A stretch of 23,597 nucleotides of DNA, taken from the NCBI GenBank assembly GCA_958445065.1, contig CAUCQW010000031.1:1-23597 (forward strand), given 5' to 3'. The first letter of the stretch is position 1. Each line of letters begins with the position of its first letter. Position numbers and translations under genes: made by a program. Of this stretch, positions 16,245 to 23,595 are shown in pieces. The notes beneath the pieces were generated by a model. That model had not been told where the DNA came from. It saw only the letters and a program-made list of their open reading frames with translations, and made no database searches. This DNA comes from an uncultured Collinsella sp. Lineage in GTDB: Bacteria > Actinomycetota > Coriobacteriia > Coriobacteriales > Coriobacteriaceae.

Positions 16245-16832
16245 TTAGGATCCCGGCGAACCATATCGCGTACCTTACGACGTTTTTACGACTTTGAGCC
16301 CCGATGCGATATTGCCGTGATGGAGAAAAGCAACTCCTTTCGCCTTTCCCCAGTAGCTGAAGAACGGAGAATCGAGCATAAGCATTCCTTTCCGGTCGTC
16401 TCAAACCTCTGCAATTTGGAGGGTAAATCGCGAAAGCTAATATCTCAAACACCAGAAAAATCAAGTCGATGACCTCGCTCAACATTCACGACGCCCCACC
16501 ATCGCATGCTAGTTACAAGAAGCGGATGCACTAGTATTCTTTCAATCGACTTGCAAACCCCTTCAAGCGTCCAACGCAATGGCGTGCTTTCAGACGCAAC
16601 GCCTCCTTGCGTCCGCATTATTGCTTTGTTAGACTCTACGGAAGAATTCAGCGCAGGCCCATATGCCAAGCCAGCGCCCCGGAAAGGAAAAGGATTCGTG
16701 AAGCTGTAGACGATACATATCGACGCCAATTTGCAAATTGCCATCTATCCAAGAATAAATCTGGCTGCACATTTGTCGTATCGTCTTTTCACTGATCCTC
16801 GTATATCCTAAACACTACCTTTGCGAGCATTG

Positions 16833-16872
16833 CCGTCGACTCATTTTCTTTCAGCTTGACTCGAGTCGACGG
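16833..16872 (+). promoter_or_regulatory. 10-bp inverted repeat upstream of ABC-F gene
   Basis: CCGTCGACTC (16833-16842) and GAGTCGACGG (16863-16872) are exact reverse complements with a 20-bp spacer, 75 bp before the ABC-F start; the right part also contains the palindrome GACTCGAGTC (16858-16867). It may be an operator or one half of an RNA attenuator. Confidence 0.4.
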
Positions 16873-16923
16873 GCGTTCACGTTGGTCGGAACGAGCCAAT
16901 CAGAGCATATGCGGCAAAACGCG

Positions 16924-16943
16924 GCCTCCCATGCCGAGGAGGC
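16924..16943 (+). promoter_or_regulatory. Hairpin sequestering the ABC-F ribosome binding site
   Basis: GCCTCC (16924-16929) pairs with GGAGGC (16938-16943) across an 8-nt loop; the right arm is the Shine-Dalgarno sequence, four bases before the ATG at 16947. Folding would hide the site, a layout known in translational attenuation of antibiotic-inducible ABC-F and Erm genes. Confidence 0.5.
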
Positions 16944-16946
16944 ACA

Positions 16947-18485
16947 ATGTCAAGAACCAATTTGAACAGCTCCACCACCCTCGTTCTTTCCCATATTACT
17001 TATGCATATCCTGGCAGCGCAATGCCCGCACTCGACAACGTGTCGGCGACATTTGCCCCCGGCTGGCACGGCATCGTCGGAGACAACGGGTGCGGGAAAT
17101 CAACTTTCGTCCGCATTGCGTGCGGACTTCTGATTCCAGATCGCGGCGTCGTTTCACCGCGTCTCGTCTCCGCATATTGCGCGCAAGAAGCCGGAGTCGA
17201 ACCGCCCATGCTCTTCGATTTTGCGTGCGACTTCGCCCCGGCGACCACGCACCTCAGAAGGATGCTCCGCATCACCGATGATATGCTCTGGCGTTTTTCC
17301 GAGCTCTCCGGTGGCGAGCAGAAGAAAATTCAAATAGCCGTCGCGCTTTGGCAGAATCCCGATCTTCTGGCAATGGATGAACCGACTAACCATGTGGACG
17401 CAGAATGCAGAAGGCAGATTTGCAAAGCACTCGCCGAGTACAAGGGTATTGGCCTCCTCGTCTCGCACGACCGTGCGTTGCTCGACTCCTTGGCAAAGGA
17501 CTGCCTGTGCTTTGAGTCGGGGCACGTCACCATGCGCCCCGGCAACTACTCCCAAGCTCGCTCGCAGGCGAATCTGGAGCGCGAAAGCGCGGCGCGGGCC
17601 AAATCGATTGCGCGATCCGAAGAAAAGCGCATGAAGGCTGAGTATATCAGGCGCGTTGAAAACGCCTCACGGTCCGCATCCAAGAGAAGCGCCCGTCATG
17701 TCGATCCGAAGGATCACGACGCGAAAGCACGAATCAAACTCGCCATTCTCACTGGCAGAGACGGCGTTGCGGGCAAGCTCGCTTCGCGCATGGACTCCCG
17801 AATCCAGCGCGCGCAAGCCGCCGTCGACGCCCACCATGTCGAAAAGCGCTACGAAAGCACCTTGTGGATGGAAGCGCAACCCAGCCCGCGCAAAACACTG
17901 ATTCACGTCAGCTCAGATCGCATACCGTGCGGCCCGAGGCAATCTTTGCGGGTTCCCGAGATTTATCTGGGAAATACCGATCATCTGGGCATAAGCGGCC
18001 CCAACGGAGCGGGGAAAACAACACTGGTCAAGCATATCCTGGAGATATTGGAAGGCCGCAAGGCCACGGGATTGGACATTCGCACGCTGTATATCCCTCA
18101 GGAAGTCGACGATTCATCCTCAATTGAATTCCTCTCGGAAATCAAGGACCTGCCCCAAGCCGAACGTGGAGCCCTGCTTTCGATCGTTGCGCAACTCAAT
18201 TCGGATCCCGAACGAATATTGTCCGGCGAGAACATCAGCCCGGGGGAGCTGCGGAAGCTCATGCTCGCCCGCGGTATACTAGATGCCCCCGAAATCATCG
18301 TCATGGACGAACCCACGAATCACCTGGACCTGCACTCGGTGGAGGCACTCGAGCGAGCGCTTTCCGCCTTTCCCGGCGCGCTTGTTTTGGTGAGCCATGA
18401 CGAGCAGTTCCTCTCGGCCTCATGCCCCCTCCGCTTGGATTTGGCCCCAGAAGAGGAGCACACTATTGGTCAGCCCCTCCTCTAG
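16947..18485 (+). CDS. ABC-F family ATPase (ribosome-protection-type, possible antibiotic resistance)
   Basis: This 512-residue soluble protein has two ABC domains and no membrane segments, as in ABC-F proteins that act on the ribosome. Domain 1: Walker A GDNGCGKS (45-52), signature LSGGEQ (120-125), Walker B LLAMDEPTNHVD (140-151). A basic alpha-helical linker (about 205-295) would reach into the ribosome. Domain 2: GPNGAGKT (361-368), a degenerate signature ISPGEL (430-435), Walker B IVMDEPTNHLD. Length and linker fit the resistance-type ABC-F group (Lsa/Vga-like, against lincosamides, streptogramin A or pleuromutilins), but the drug cannot be read from sequence. The ATG at 16947 follows GGAGG held in a hairpin. 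It is flanked by gene-free DNA and sits between a broken chromosomal gene and an integrative backbone, suggesting acquired cargo. Confidence 0.88.
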   Translation: MSRTNLNSSTTLVLSHITYAYPGSAMPALDNVSATFAPGWHGIVGDNGCGKSTFVRIACGLLIPDRGVVSPRLVSAYCAQEAGVEPPMLFDFACDFAPATTHLRRMLRITDDMLWRFSELSGGEQKKIQIAVALWQNPDLLAMDEPTNHVDAECRRQICKALAEYKGIGLLVSHDRALLDSLAKDCLCFESGHVTMRPGNYSQARSQANLERESAARAKSIARSEEKRMKAEYIRRVENASRSASKRSARHVDPKDHDAKARIKLAILTGRDGVAGKLASRMDSRIQRAQAAVDAHHVEKRYESTLWMEAQPSPRKTLIHVSSDRIPCGPRQSLRVPEIYLGNTDHLGISGPNGAGKTTLVKHILEILEGRKATGLDIRTLYIPQEVDDSSSIEFLSEIKDLPQAERGALLSIVAQLNSDPERILSGENISPGELRKLMLARGILDAPEIIVMDEPTNHLDLHSVEALERALSAFPGALVLVSHDEQFLSASCPLRLDLAPEEEHTIGQPLL

Positions 18486-18846
18486 CGCTCAGGCATGTCT
18501 TCTGCAAGCCGCCTTCTTCTGATATCCCCTCCCCCGTTTTGCAAGCAACTCAGCGCAAATGGCCCATCCCCCTCAGCCTGAAGGCTCAGCGACACCAACG
18601 ATACCGACGATTCAATATCTGGATGTCCATATTTGCCCCATCTGGGTGATTATTAAATTGTGTTTGTTCCGTGATTGAATACTTTGTCATCATTACGCCC
18701 CACTTCTTCTCATCAGAGGACGTCGAGAACGACAGGTCCTTGCGAAATAATCCCAGCTCAGAAGCTTATGGCATGATGTGCTCACCGAGTGCTCGATGAC
18801 GATTGACGAATCGTCGGTAATATCCAATTTTAGGAAAGAGGTGTGT
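18486..18846. other. Intergenic stretch between ABC-F gene and element backbone
   Basis: 361 bp with no supported gene. A short AGCCT/AGGCT stem near 18578-18589 could help end the ABC-F transcript. The A/T-rich part around 18650-18690 is the likeliest place for the promoter of the backbone genes, but no convincing -35/-10 pair stands out. Confidence 0.4.
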
Positions 18847-19170
18847 ATGACCCGACCGAAGATCATGCGCGGACCGTTTGAATGCGGCTCCATCTCAACA
18901 ACCAGTACGGCAATGTCGTCTATAAAGGAGTCTTCGGCGAGCATGCCGACTTGTTCTGAACGAGCTGTTCGACATGCCCTGAAGGCCGAAGAGATGTTCT
19001 CTCGCGTCATGTATCGCCAGATTCTTTGTGCCCACACGAAGCTCCATGGGGCAATGTTTGGGGACGATGATCTTCATGCCGCAACAAGAAATGTCGAGGA
19101 GATCTTGCGCAACGTCCTGCGCCTCTATCTCGATGTCCACGGCGAGCCGCAACGCGGAGTCAGCAAATAA
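18847..19170 (+). CDS. Hypothetical protein, first gene of element backbone
   Basis: I do not recognise this 107-residue protein. The N-terminal third is rich in Ser, Thr and Met (MTRPKIMRGPFECGSISTTS); the C-terminal two thirds are predicted helical with alternating charged and hydrophobic residues (AVRHALKAEEMFSRVMYRQIL, RNVEEILRNVLRLYLD). The frame is open from 18778, but the ATG at 18847 is chosen because AGGAAAGAGG lies immediately upstream. It is 22 bp before the next small gene and in the same orientation, so it probably belongs to the element operon. A role in mobilisation or regulation is only suggested by position. Confidence 0.6.
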   Translation: MTRPKIMRGPFECGSISTTSTAMSSIKESSASMPTCSERAVRHALKAEEMFSRVMYRQILCAHTKLHGAMFGDDDLHAATRNVEEILRNVLRLYLDVHGEPQRGVSK

Positions 19171-19192
19171 TTGGATTGAGAGGAGTTCGAGT

Positions 19193-19540
19193 ATGAGGAA
19201 ATTGAATCAGTTTATGAAGTTCGATTGGGAAGCTTTTGCGAAAGGCAAGCGTTTCCTTTGTGTCGGAGGTGGTAAATGGGTTGATTAAAACACCAAAGAG
19301 CATCGCGGCACCAAGATCGACGTGGTGATCACAACCGATAACACGCAGTATCACCAAAACGAAGGCGAGGTGGTCAGCAATCGTTTCGAGAAGCTTTCCA
19401 TCAAGGTTTCGAATGATATCGAGATTCCCGTCAATCAGCACGTCATTCCCACCGGCGTGGTCGCAAAGGTTTACGGTGATTATCGCAACCAGTTGTCCAT
19501 CACGGCGGACGGCATTACCGTCATCCCCGCGAAGGGCTAG
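19193..19540 (+). pseudogene. Small conserved element protein interrupted by an in-frame TAA
   Basis: The frame starts at ATG 19193 (AGGAG eight bases upstream), reads MRKLNQFMKFDWEAFAKGKRFLCV to residue 31, meets TAA at 19286-19288, and continues without frameshift for 83 more codons to TAG 19538-19540. The downstream part (TKIDVVITTDNTQY, FEKLSIKV, VIPTGVVAKVYGDYRNQLSI) looks like the conserved core of the small protein that precedes the coupling ATPase in many integrative elements (YdcP/DUF961-like by position; family assignment tentative). One base change from a Tyr codon would create this TAA. Either the gene is dead or an internal start is used. The next gene begins directly at its stop. 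Confidence 0.7.
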
Positions 19541-20932
19541 GTGATTGTGGTGCGTTACTCCAGTGGCGCACCGGCGATCGTGTATTCGACCCCCAGCGCA
19601 AAGCTTTGTGTGCTGGGGGTCGCTTTATTTGCGGTCGCCGCGTGCGTTTATTGCATCGGGCTATTCGTGAACACCATTCTTGCGCCCATCGCCATAGAGC
19701 CCAGTACGGTGATGGCGTTTGGCGGCAACCTTACCTCCGCAGCGGCCACCCTTAGCCTCGCTGGGACCATGTTGTTTGCGGGAGGGATCACACATTACGT
19801 CATGCTATCTGAATCAACACGGTTGCATGCACGCATTAGGAAGGGGCTCTTTGATCCACGTTACGGGAATCCTCTACACCTGCGAGAAGGCGAGCTTCTT
19901 CCCGACATCTCTTGCAAAGAGACGGCTCCTGGACAGTTCGAGCTCGCCATCTCAACCTCATCCTCAACGGCAGAAGAAATATCGAAGATGGGACCTAGCA
20001 TTAGCTCCCGACTTCGCGGAAGGTTCTCCCGCTACGCCGTCGTACTTGCCGAAGCAGACGTCGCATGCAATCAAGTGACCTTCTTCCTTGAAGATGTGAC
20101 GTTGCATCGAGAGATCAAGGCATCGCGTGTCGAGGATTTGTGCCCGGCGAACGCCTACGAATTCCGCGTTCAAAACGGCACGAGCATCGACCTCCGCACC
20201 TCCGGTTCCATGCTCATCGCTGGAAAGACCACGGGCGTGATCGCCCTCTTGCTCCAAGCCCTGTTGGCTGGTCCTGACGGACACGGATCGCAAGTCCTCA
20301 TCATAGACCCCAAGCAGGCCGAGCCCTCCCGACTTCCTCGCGTGGTTTCACTGAATGCTGACGGGGACGCTCGCGCAATCCTGTCTGCGTTATCACGGTT
20401 CGCCGACAGCATCAAAGAGCGACAGAGCTTCCTCAACGACAGGTCGACAGAGACGGGAGACGCCGTGCACTGGTGGGATGCGGGGCTTCACGTTTCGCTT
20501 CTCTTCATGGATGAGTACGTGGCACTCCGCACGCTGTTTCCCAAGCGCGCGAGCAAGGAGGACCCCGATTACTGCCTCGCGACGTTTGATGGGCTGGTGA
20601 AGCGCATCGTAACGATGGGGGCGAGCGCGGGCTGCTACGCCATCATCTCGATCGCCGAGGCGTCTGTTGAGGAGGGGGGCTTGCCGTCGATGCTGCGCTC
20701 GGCGTGCAGCACCCGCGTCCTCTTCAAGCCGACGCTTCCCGAGGCGCGGCTCATATGGGGCGCGGAACGCCTGCTCGACCTCGGTGCACCTCGCACCTTC
20801 TCCCCGGGCGACGCTTGGTTCAGCAGTACGGACGGGGCGCACGACCGCATCGGCTTTGTGCATTTTCCGATCATGGACTTCCCCGTGTACCGCGAGCTTG
20901 GGCGGCTCCTTGACCTGTACTTCAGAGAATAA
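19541..20932 (+). CDS. FtsK/SpoIIIE-TcpA-type coupling ATPase with shortened Walker A
   Basis: This 463-residue protein has two N-terminal membrane segments (about 20-45 and 57-87) and a cytoplasmic FtsK-type motor domain. It would act as the coupling protein moving element DNA to the transfer pore. Recognisable pieces are VLIIDPKQAE (252-260), Walker B SLLFMDEY (D314-E315), MGASAGCYAIISIAEAS (sensor-like, about 339-355) and FSPGDAWFSS. The Walker A region reads MLIAGKTTGVIALLL (224-238). In relatives I remember, this region contains two GKT-like repeats (AGKTxSGKTTG), so five codons appear deleted here and GxxxxGK[ST] is not satisfied. ATP hydrolysis may be lost. The start is GTG 19541, abutting the previous stop; GTGs at 19547 and 19550 are alternatives. 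Confidence 0.85.
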   Translation: MIVVRYSSGAPAIVYSTPSAKLCVLGVALFAVAACVYCIGLFVNTILAPIAIEPSTVMAFGGNLTSAAATLSLAGTMLFAGGITHYVMLSESTRLHARIRKGLFDPRYGNPLHLREGELLPDISCKETAPGQFELAISTSSSTAEEISKMGPSISSRLRGRFSRYAVVLAEADVACNQVTFFLEDVTLHREIKASRVEDLCPANAYEFRVQNGTSIDLRTSGSMLIAGKTTGVIALLLQALLAGPDGHGSQVLIIDPKQAEPSRLPRVVSLNADGDARAILSALSRFADSIKERQSFLNDRSTETGDAVHWWDAGLHVSLLFMDEYVALRTLFPKRASKEDPDYCLATFDGLVKRIVTMGASAGCYAIISIAEASVEEGGLPSMLRSACSTRVLFKPTLPEARLIWGAERLLDLGAPRTFSPGDAWFSSTDGAHDRIGFVHFPIMDFPVYRELGRLLDLYFRE

Positions 20933-20938
20933 CCACCG

Positions 20939-20972
20939 CGGGGTCCGCTTCGCGCAGCAAAAGCGGACCCCG
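20939..20972. repeat. 12-bp hairpin upstream of rep
   Basis: CGGGGTCCGCTT (20939-20950) and AAGCGGACCCCG (20961-20972) form a perfect 12-bp stem with a 10-nt loop, starting seven bases after the coupling-ATPase stop. No U tract follows. It may end the upstream message or, given its place before an HUH Rep gene, belong to an origin of replication or transfer. Confidence 0.6.
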
Positions 20973-21007
20973 TCGATTGTTCCATTACTTGAAATTCTGC
21001 TCATTTA

Positions 21008-21040
21008 TGCGCCTTGGGGAGCTTGTTATCCCAAGGCGCA
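21008..21040. repeat. 11-bp hairpin upstream of rep
   Basis: TGCGCCTTGGG (21008-21018) and CCCAAGGCGCA (21030-21040) form a perfect 11-bp stem with an 11-nt loop, 62 bp before the Rep start. HUH initiators nick at hairpins near their own genes, and in Tn916 oriT lies between the coupling ATPase and relaxase genes, so this pair of stems is a candidate origin. Confidence 0.6.
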
Positions 21041-21101
21041 CCCTCGGGCGCGTTCCAAAATCGTCCCGAAATAGCTCATTTACGAGAAAGGACTCGGAAC
21101 C

Positions 21102-22292
21102 ATGACCAATTCTCTGCCCATGAAGACCCGCGCGATGATGTACGAGCAGCAGCTCGATCACCTGCCCCGTCTTGTGGACGAAATGTACCGAAGAATCGAA
21201 ACACTCGCCCCGAAGCGCTATGCGGGCATCGTGCACGACAGCGACACGACGGACGCGGGACGTCCGGCAGCCGCGCATCTTCACGTGATGATGGAGTTCC
21301 AGAATCCGCGCTCGCTCAATAGCATCGCGAAGCTCCTTGGAGATAAACCTGAGCGCATCGAGGCTTGGAAGGCAGGTGTGGAAAACGGTTTTTCCTACCT
21401 GTGCCACAGAACGGATGGCGCACGATCCAAGCATCAGTACGACCCCAAAATCGTGCGCTCCAATTTCGATTACCCAGCGCTACTTGCTTCTATTGAGTCG
21501 CGCGTTGCTCGAACGAGGTCCCATAGCAGCATCAAAGTCCTTCTCGATGACCTTCTCGAAGGTCGTATCGACAAGGAGTCCTTGATCTCTCAGCTCTCCG
21601 GATCCGAATATGCCCGGACATAGCGTCAGATCGAAGACGTTTATGCACGCCGCCTTCAGGTTCAGGCCCGGGAATGGCGGGGGTTGATGCTCAAGGGCGA
21701 AAGAAGGGTGGAATCAGTTTGGATCTTCGGGCCTGCTGGAACGGGGAAGTCCACCCTCGCAAAGCTCTATGCGAAGCGGAAGGGCGAACCGTTCTTCGTC
21801 TCTGGATCTACGAGAGACATCTTTCAGGGGTATGAGGGCAAGCACACGGTGATTCTTGACGAACTTCGTCCCTCATCCATCCCCTACGCCGACCTGCTTC
21901 GCATCACGGATCCCTATGCGATGGAGCATGAGGTGATGGCACCGTCCCGATATTCCGACAAAGCGATAGCCGCCGATCTCGTAATCGTCACGACGCCCTA
22001 CAGCCCCTTGGAATTCTATGGAGAACAGATGCGCCGATCCGCGACTTATCGTCCGCAAAACGATGTCGACGGATTTGGTCAACTTGAGAGGCGCCTCTCC
22101 GTCGTTGCGGAGATGCAGACGAGGGAGATCTGTCTCTCTGAGTTTAGGCACGATCTCGACGGATACTGGCCGGTCGAAGGTTCCTCTCGTACAAACCCAT
22201 ATTCGAGTTATGCGCGAGGACTCGCCCCCTCGTCCTGCGCCAACGCTCTTTATAAAGAGCTTCTCGACACCGTTTCGCACTTGACAGCTTAA
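21102..22292 (+). pseudogene. HUH replication initiator/relaxase (Rep_2) with helicase domain, split by in-frame TAG
   Basis: The N-terminal part (173 codons, ATG 21102 with AAAGGA upstream) is a Rep_2-type HUH endonuclease: metal motif HLH (H59, H61 in AAHLHVMMEF) and probable nicking tyrosine Y99 in FSYLCHRTDG. TAG at 21621-21623 interrupts the frame, which continues in phase through RQIEDVYARRL into a superfamily 3-like helicase: Walker A GPAGTGKST, Walker B HTVILDELRP and the VIVTTPYSP motif. Joined, the product would be 396 residues, normal for bacterial Reps of this fusion type. The gene would nick the element DNA and unwind it for rolling-circle replication or mobilisation. A separate helicase half could start at ATG 21687, but it lacks a good ribosome binding site. 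TAG normally ends host genes here, so suppression is unlikely. Confidence 0.8.
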
Positions 22293-22364
22293 CCAATCGG
22301 GCCCCGTGCGATAATCTTGAAATATCGCATCAGGGCTCTTTTCTGAACAGGAAGGAGCCTGCTA

Positions 22365-23576
22365 GTGACTGTGAGAAAAGACAGCAAAGGGCGAATCCTC
22401 AGACGCGGGGAAAGCCAGAGAAAAAACGGCCGTTACTGCTTCAAGTATGTGGATGCAAGAGGTAAAACGCGGAGCGTCTACTCGTGGACCTTGACAACTC
22501 ATGATCTAACTCCGAAGGGGAAGAAAGCCAGTCCGTGCTTGCGCGCGTTGGAGCATGAGATCCAGCGCGATCTGCTTGATAAGGTCGCGCCGAACAATAT
22601 GACAGTCTACGAACTCGCATCTCGTTACACTGAAACAAAGACTGCCGTGAAACAATCCACTCGAGCCGCCTACAAGACAATCCTCAATTTTCTTGCTACA
22701 GATGAATTCGGCTCGCGACGAATATGCGGTGTCACCTCCCTTGATGCCAAGGAATGGCTCATCAACCTGCAAAAAATCCACGGCAAGCGCTATAGCACAA
22801 TCCATAGCATCCGTGGTGTTCTGAGACCGGCGTTTCAACTGGCAGAGGAGAACAGCCTGATTCGCCGAAATCCCTTCTATTTCGAGCTCGCAACGATACT
22901 GACAAACGACATGGTTACACGCAAGGCCTTGGCCACTAACCAAGAACGCAGATTTCTTGCTTTCGTGGAGGGCGATGAACACTTTCACCGCTATCGTGAC
23001 GCCATCTACATCCTTCTAAATACGGGCCTGCGCATTTCTGAATTCTGCGGTCTTACCGTCGAAGACCTTGATTTCAAAAACGGAAGCATTCGGGTAAACA
23101 AGCAACTTCAGCGGACCAGCAACATGCGATACTACATCGAACGTCCCAAGACGGAGAGCGGGATCCGCTATGTTCCCATGACTCAAGCCGTGACAGAGTG
23201 TTTCAGGAGTATCCTTGCGCAACGTCTAAAGCCTTCGAGTGAGCCGGTCGTTGACGGTGTTAGCGGTTTTCTGTTTCTTGATAAAAACGAGATGCCGCGT
23301 GTTGCCCTGCACTGGGAGAAGTACTTCCACCACGCGATAGAGAAACATAATCGCATCTACAAGGATGAGCTTCCCAAAATCACACCACATGTCTGCCGAC
23401 ATACCTTCTGCTCGAAGATGGCACGCAGGGGAATGAACCCTGCGAAGCTAAAATGCATCATGGGCCACTCCGACATCAACGTGACTTTTAACACATACAC
23501 CCATCTTGATTTCGACGACGTCAGAGAGGATATGCTGAAAATTGAGGCTTCGGTAGTTTGTGTGACAAGGGGCTAG
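22365..23576 (+). CDS. int: Tyrosine recombinase/integrase, Tn916 Int family
   Basis: This 403-residue site-specific recombinase is very similar in layout to Tn916 Int. It has an N-terminal arm-binding domain (RILRRGESQRKNGRYCFKYVD, 10-30), a core-binding SAM-like domain (about 78-185) and a C-terminal catalytic domain. All catalytic residues are present: R223 (TGLRISEF), K262 (RPKTESG), H352 and R355 (PHVCRHTF), H378 (MGHSD), and the nucleophile Y388 (NTYTH). The start is GTG 22365 with GAAGGAG seven bases upstream. It is the last gene, 72 bp after rep; no excisionase gene is visible between or after them. Its last ten codons and TAG stop lie inside the 53-bp terminal repeat, as expected if the att site overlaps the int 3' end. 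It appears intact, unlike its neighbours. Confidence 0.95.
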   Translation: MTVRKDSKGRILRRGESQRKNGRYCFKYVDARGKTRSVYSWTLTTHDLTPKGKKASPCLRALEHEIQRDLLDKVAPNNMTVYELASRYTETKTAVKQSTRAAYKTILNFLATDEFGSRRICGVTSLDAKEWLINLQKIHGKRYSTIHSIRGVLRPAFQLAEENSLIRRNPFYFELATILTNDMVTRKALATNQERRFLAFVEGDEHFHRYRDAIYILLNTGLRISEFCGLTVEDLDFKNGSIRVNKQLQRTSNMRYYIERPKTESGIRYVPMTQAVTECFRSILAQRLKPSSEPVVDGVSGFLFLDKNEMPRVALHWEKYFHHAIEKHNRIYKDELPKITPHVCRHTFCSKMARRGMNPAKLKCIMGHSDINVTFNTYTHLDFDDVREDMLKIEASVVCVTRG

Positions 23577-23595
23577 CCTAGGCAGCAACGCTCTT
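23543..23595. repeat. Right arm of 53-bp perfect terminal inverted repeat (candidate att site)
   Basis: Exact reverse complement of positions 1-53. It starts within the codon for the residue eleven from the integrase C-terminus and runs 19 bases past the TAG stop. The nested palindromes CTAGCCTAGG lie just after the stop. By position this is the element's right attachment site. Confidence 0.9.

Larger units (their letters stand above)
16245..16946. other. Gene-free stretch with leader of the ABC-F gene
   Basis: About 700 bp without a recognisable gene. Short frames on both strands (for example minus strand 16744-16445) resemble nothing I know and lack ribosome binding sites. The last 120 bp look like an ABC-F leader: a 10-bp inverted repeat at 16833-16872, a possible 18-codon upstream frame starting at ATG 16909 and ending TGA 16963-16965 inside the ABC-F gene, and a hairpin that covers the ribosome binding site. 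Confidence 0.5.
16224..23595 (+). mobile_element. Probable acquired integrative element (mosaic, partly decayed)
   Basis: The left limit is inferred from the interrupted phosphatase gene at 16223, the right limit from the terminal repeat that follows the integrase. Contents in order: about 700 bp without recognised genes, ABC-F ATPase, unknown ORF, small conserved element gene, FtsK/TcpA-type ATPase, HUH Rep, Tn916-type integrase. The last four genes in this order are the usual backbone of small integrative conjugative or mobilisable elements of Firmicutes and Actinobacteria. No direct repeat matching the 53-bp right end was found near 16223, so the left boundary is uncertain, and the ABC-F gene may be outside the original element. 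Confidence 0.55.

Noticed and set aside
16235..16250. GCCTAGCTAG near the phosphatase break as a copy of the att core
   Set aside because: It resembles GCCTAGGCTAGC in the terminal repeat over only about ten bases with an indel, and the surrounding sequence does not match, so it does not support a direct-repeat left att site.
16445..16744. 99-codon minus-strand frame in the gene-free stretch
   Set aside because: No ribosome binding site, no recognisable motif, and comparable frames exist on the other strand; not enough to call a gene.
21621..21623. TAG read as a sense codon (stop reassignment or general suppression)
   Set aside because: TAG is the ordinary stop of the M20, permease, binding-protein, epimerase, acidic membrane protein, MFS, ABC-F and integrase genes here, so general suppression would extend all of them.
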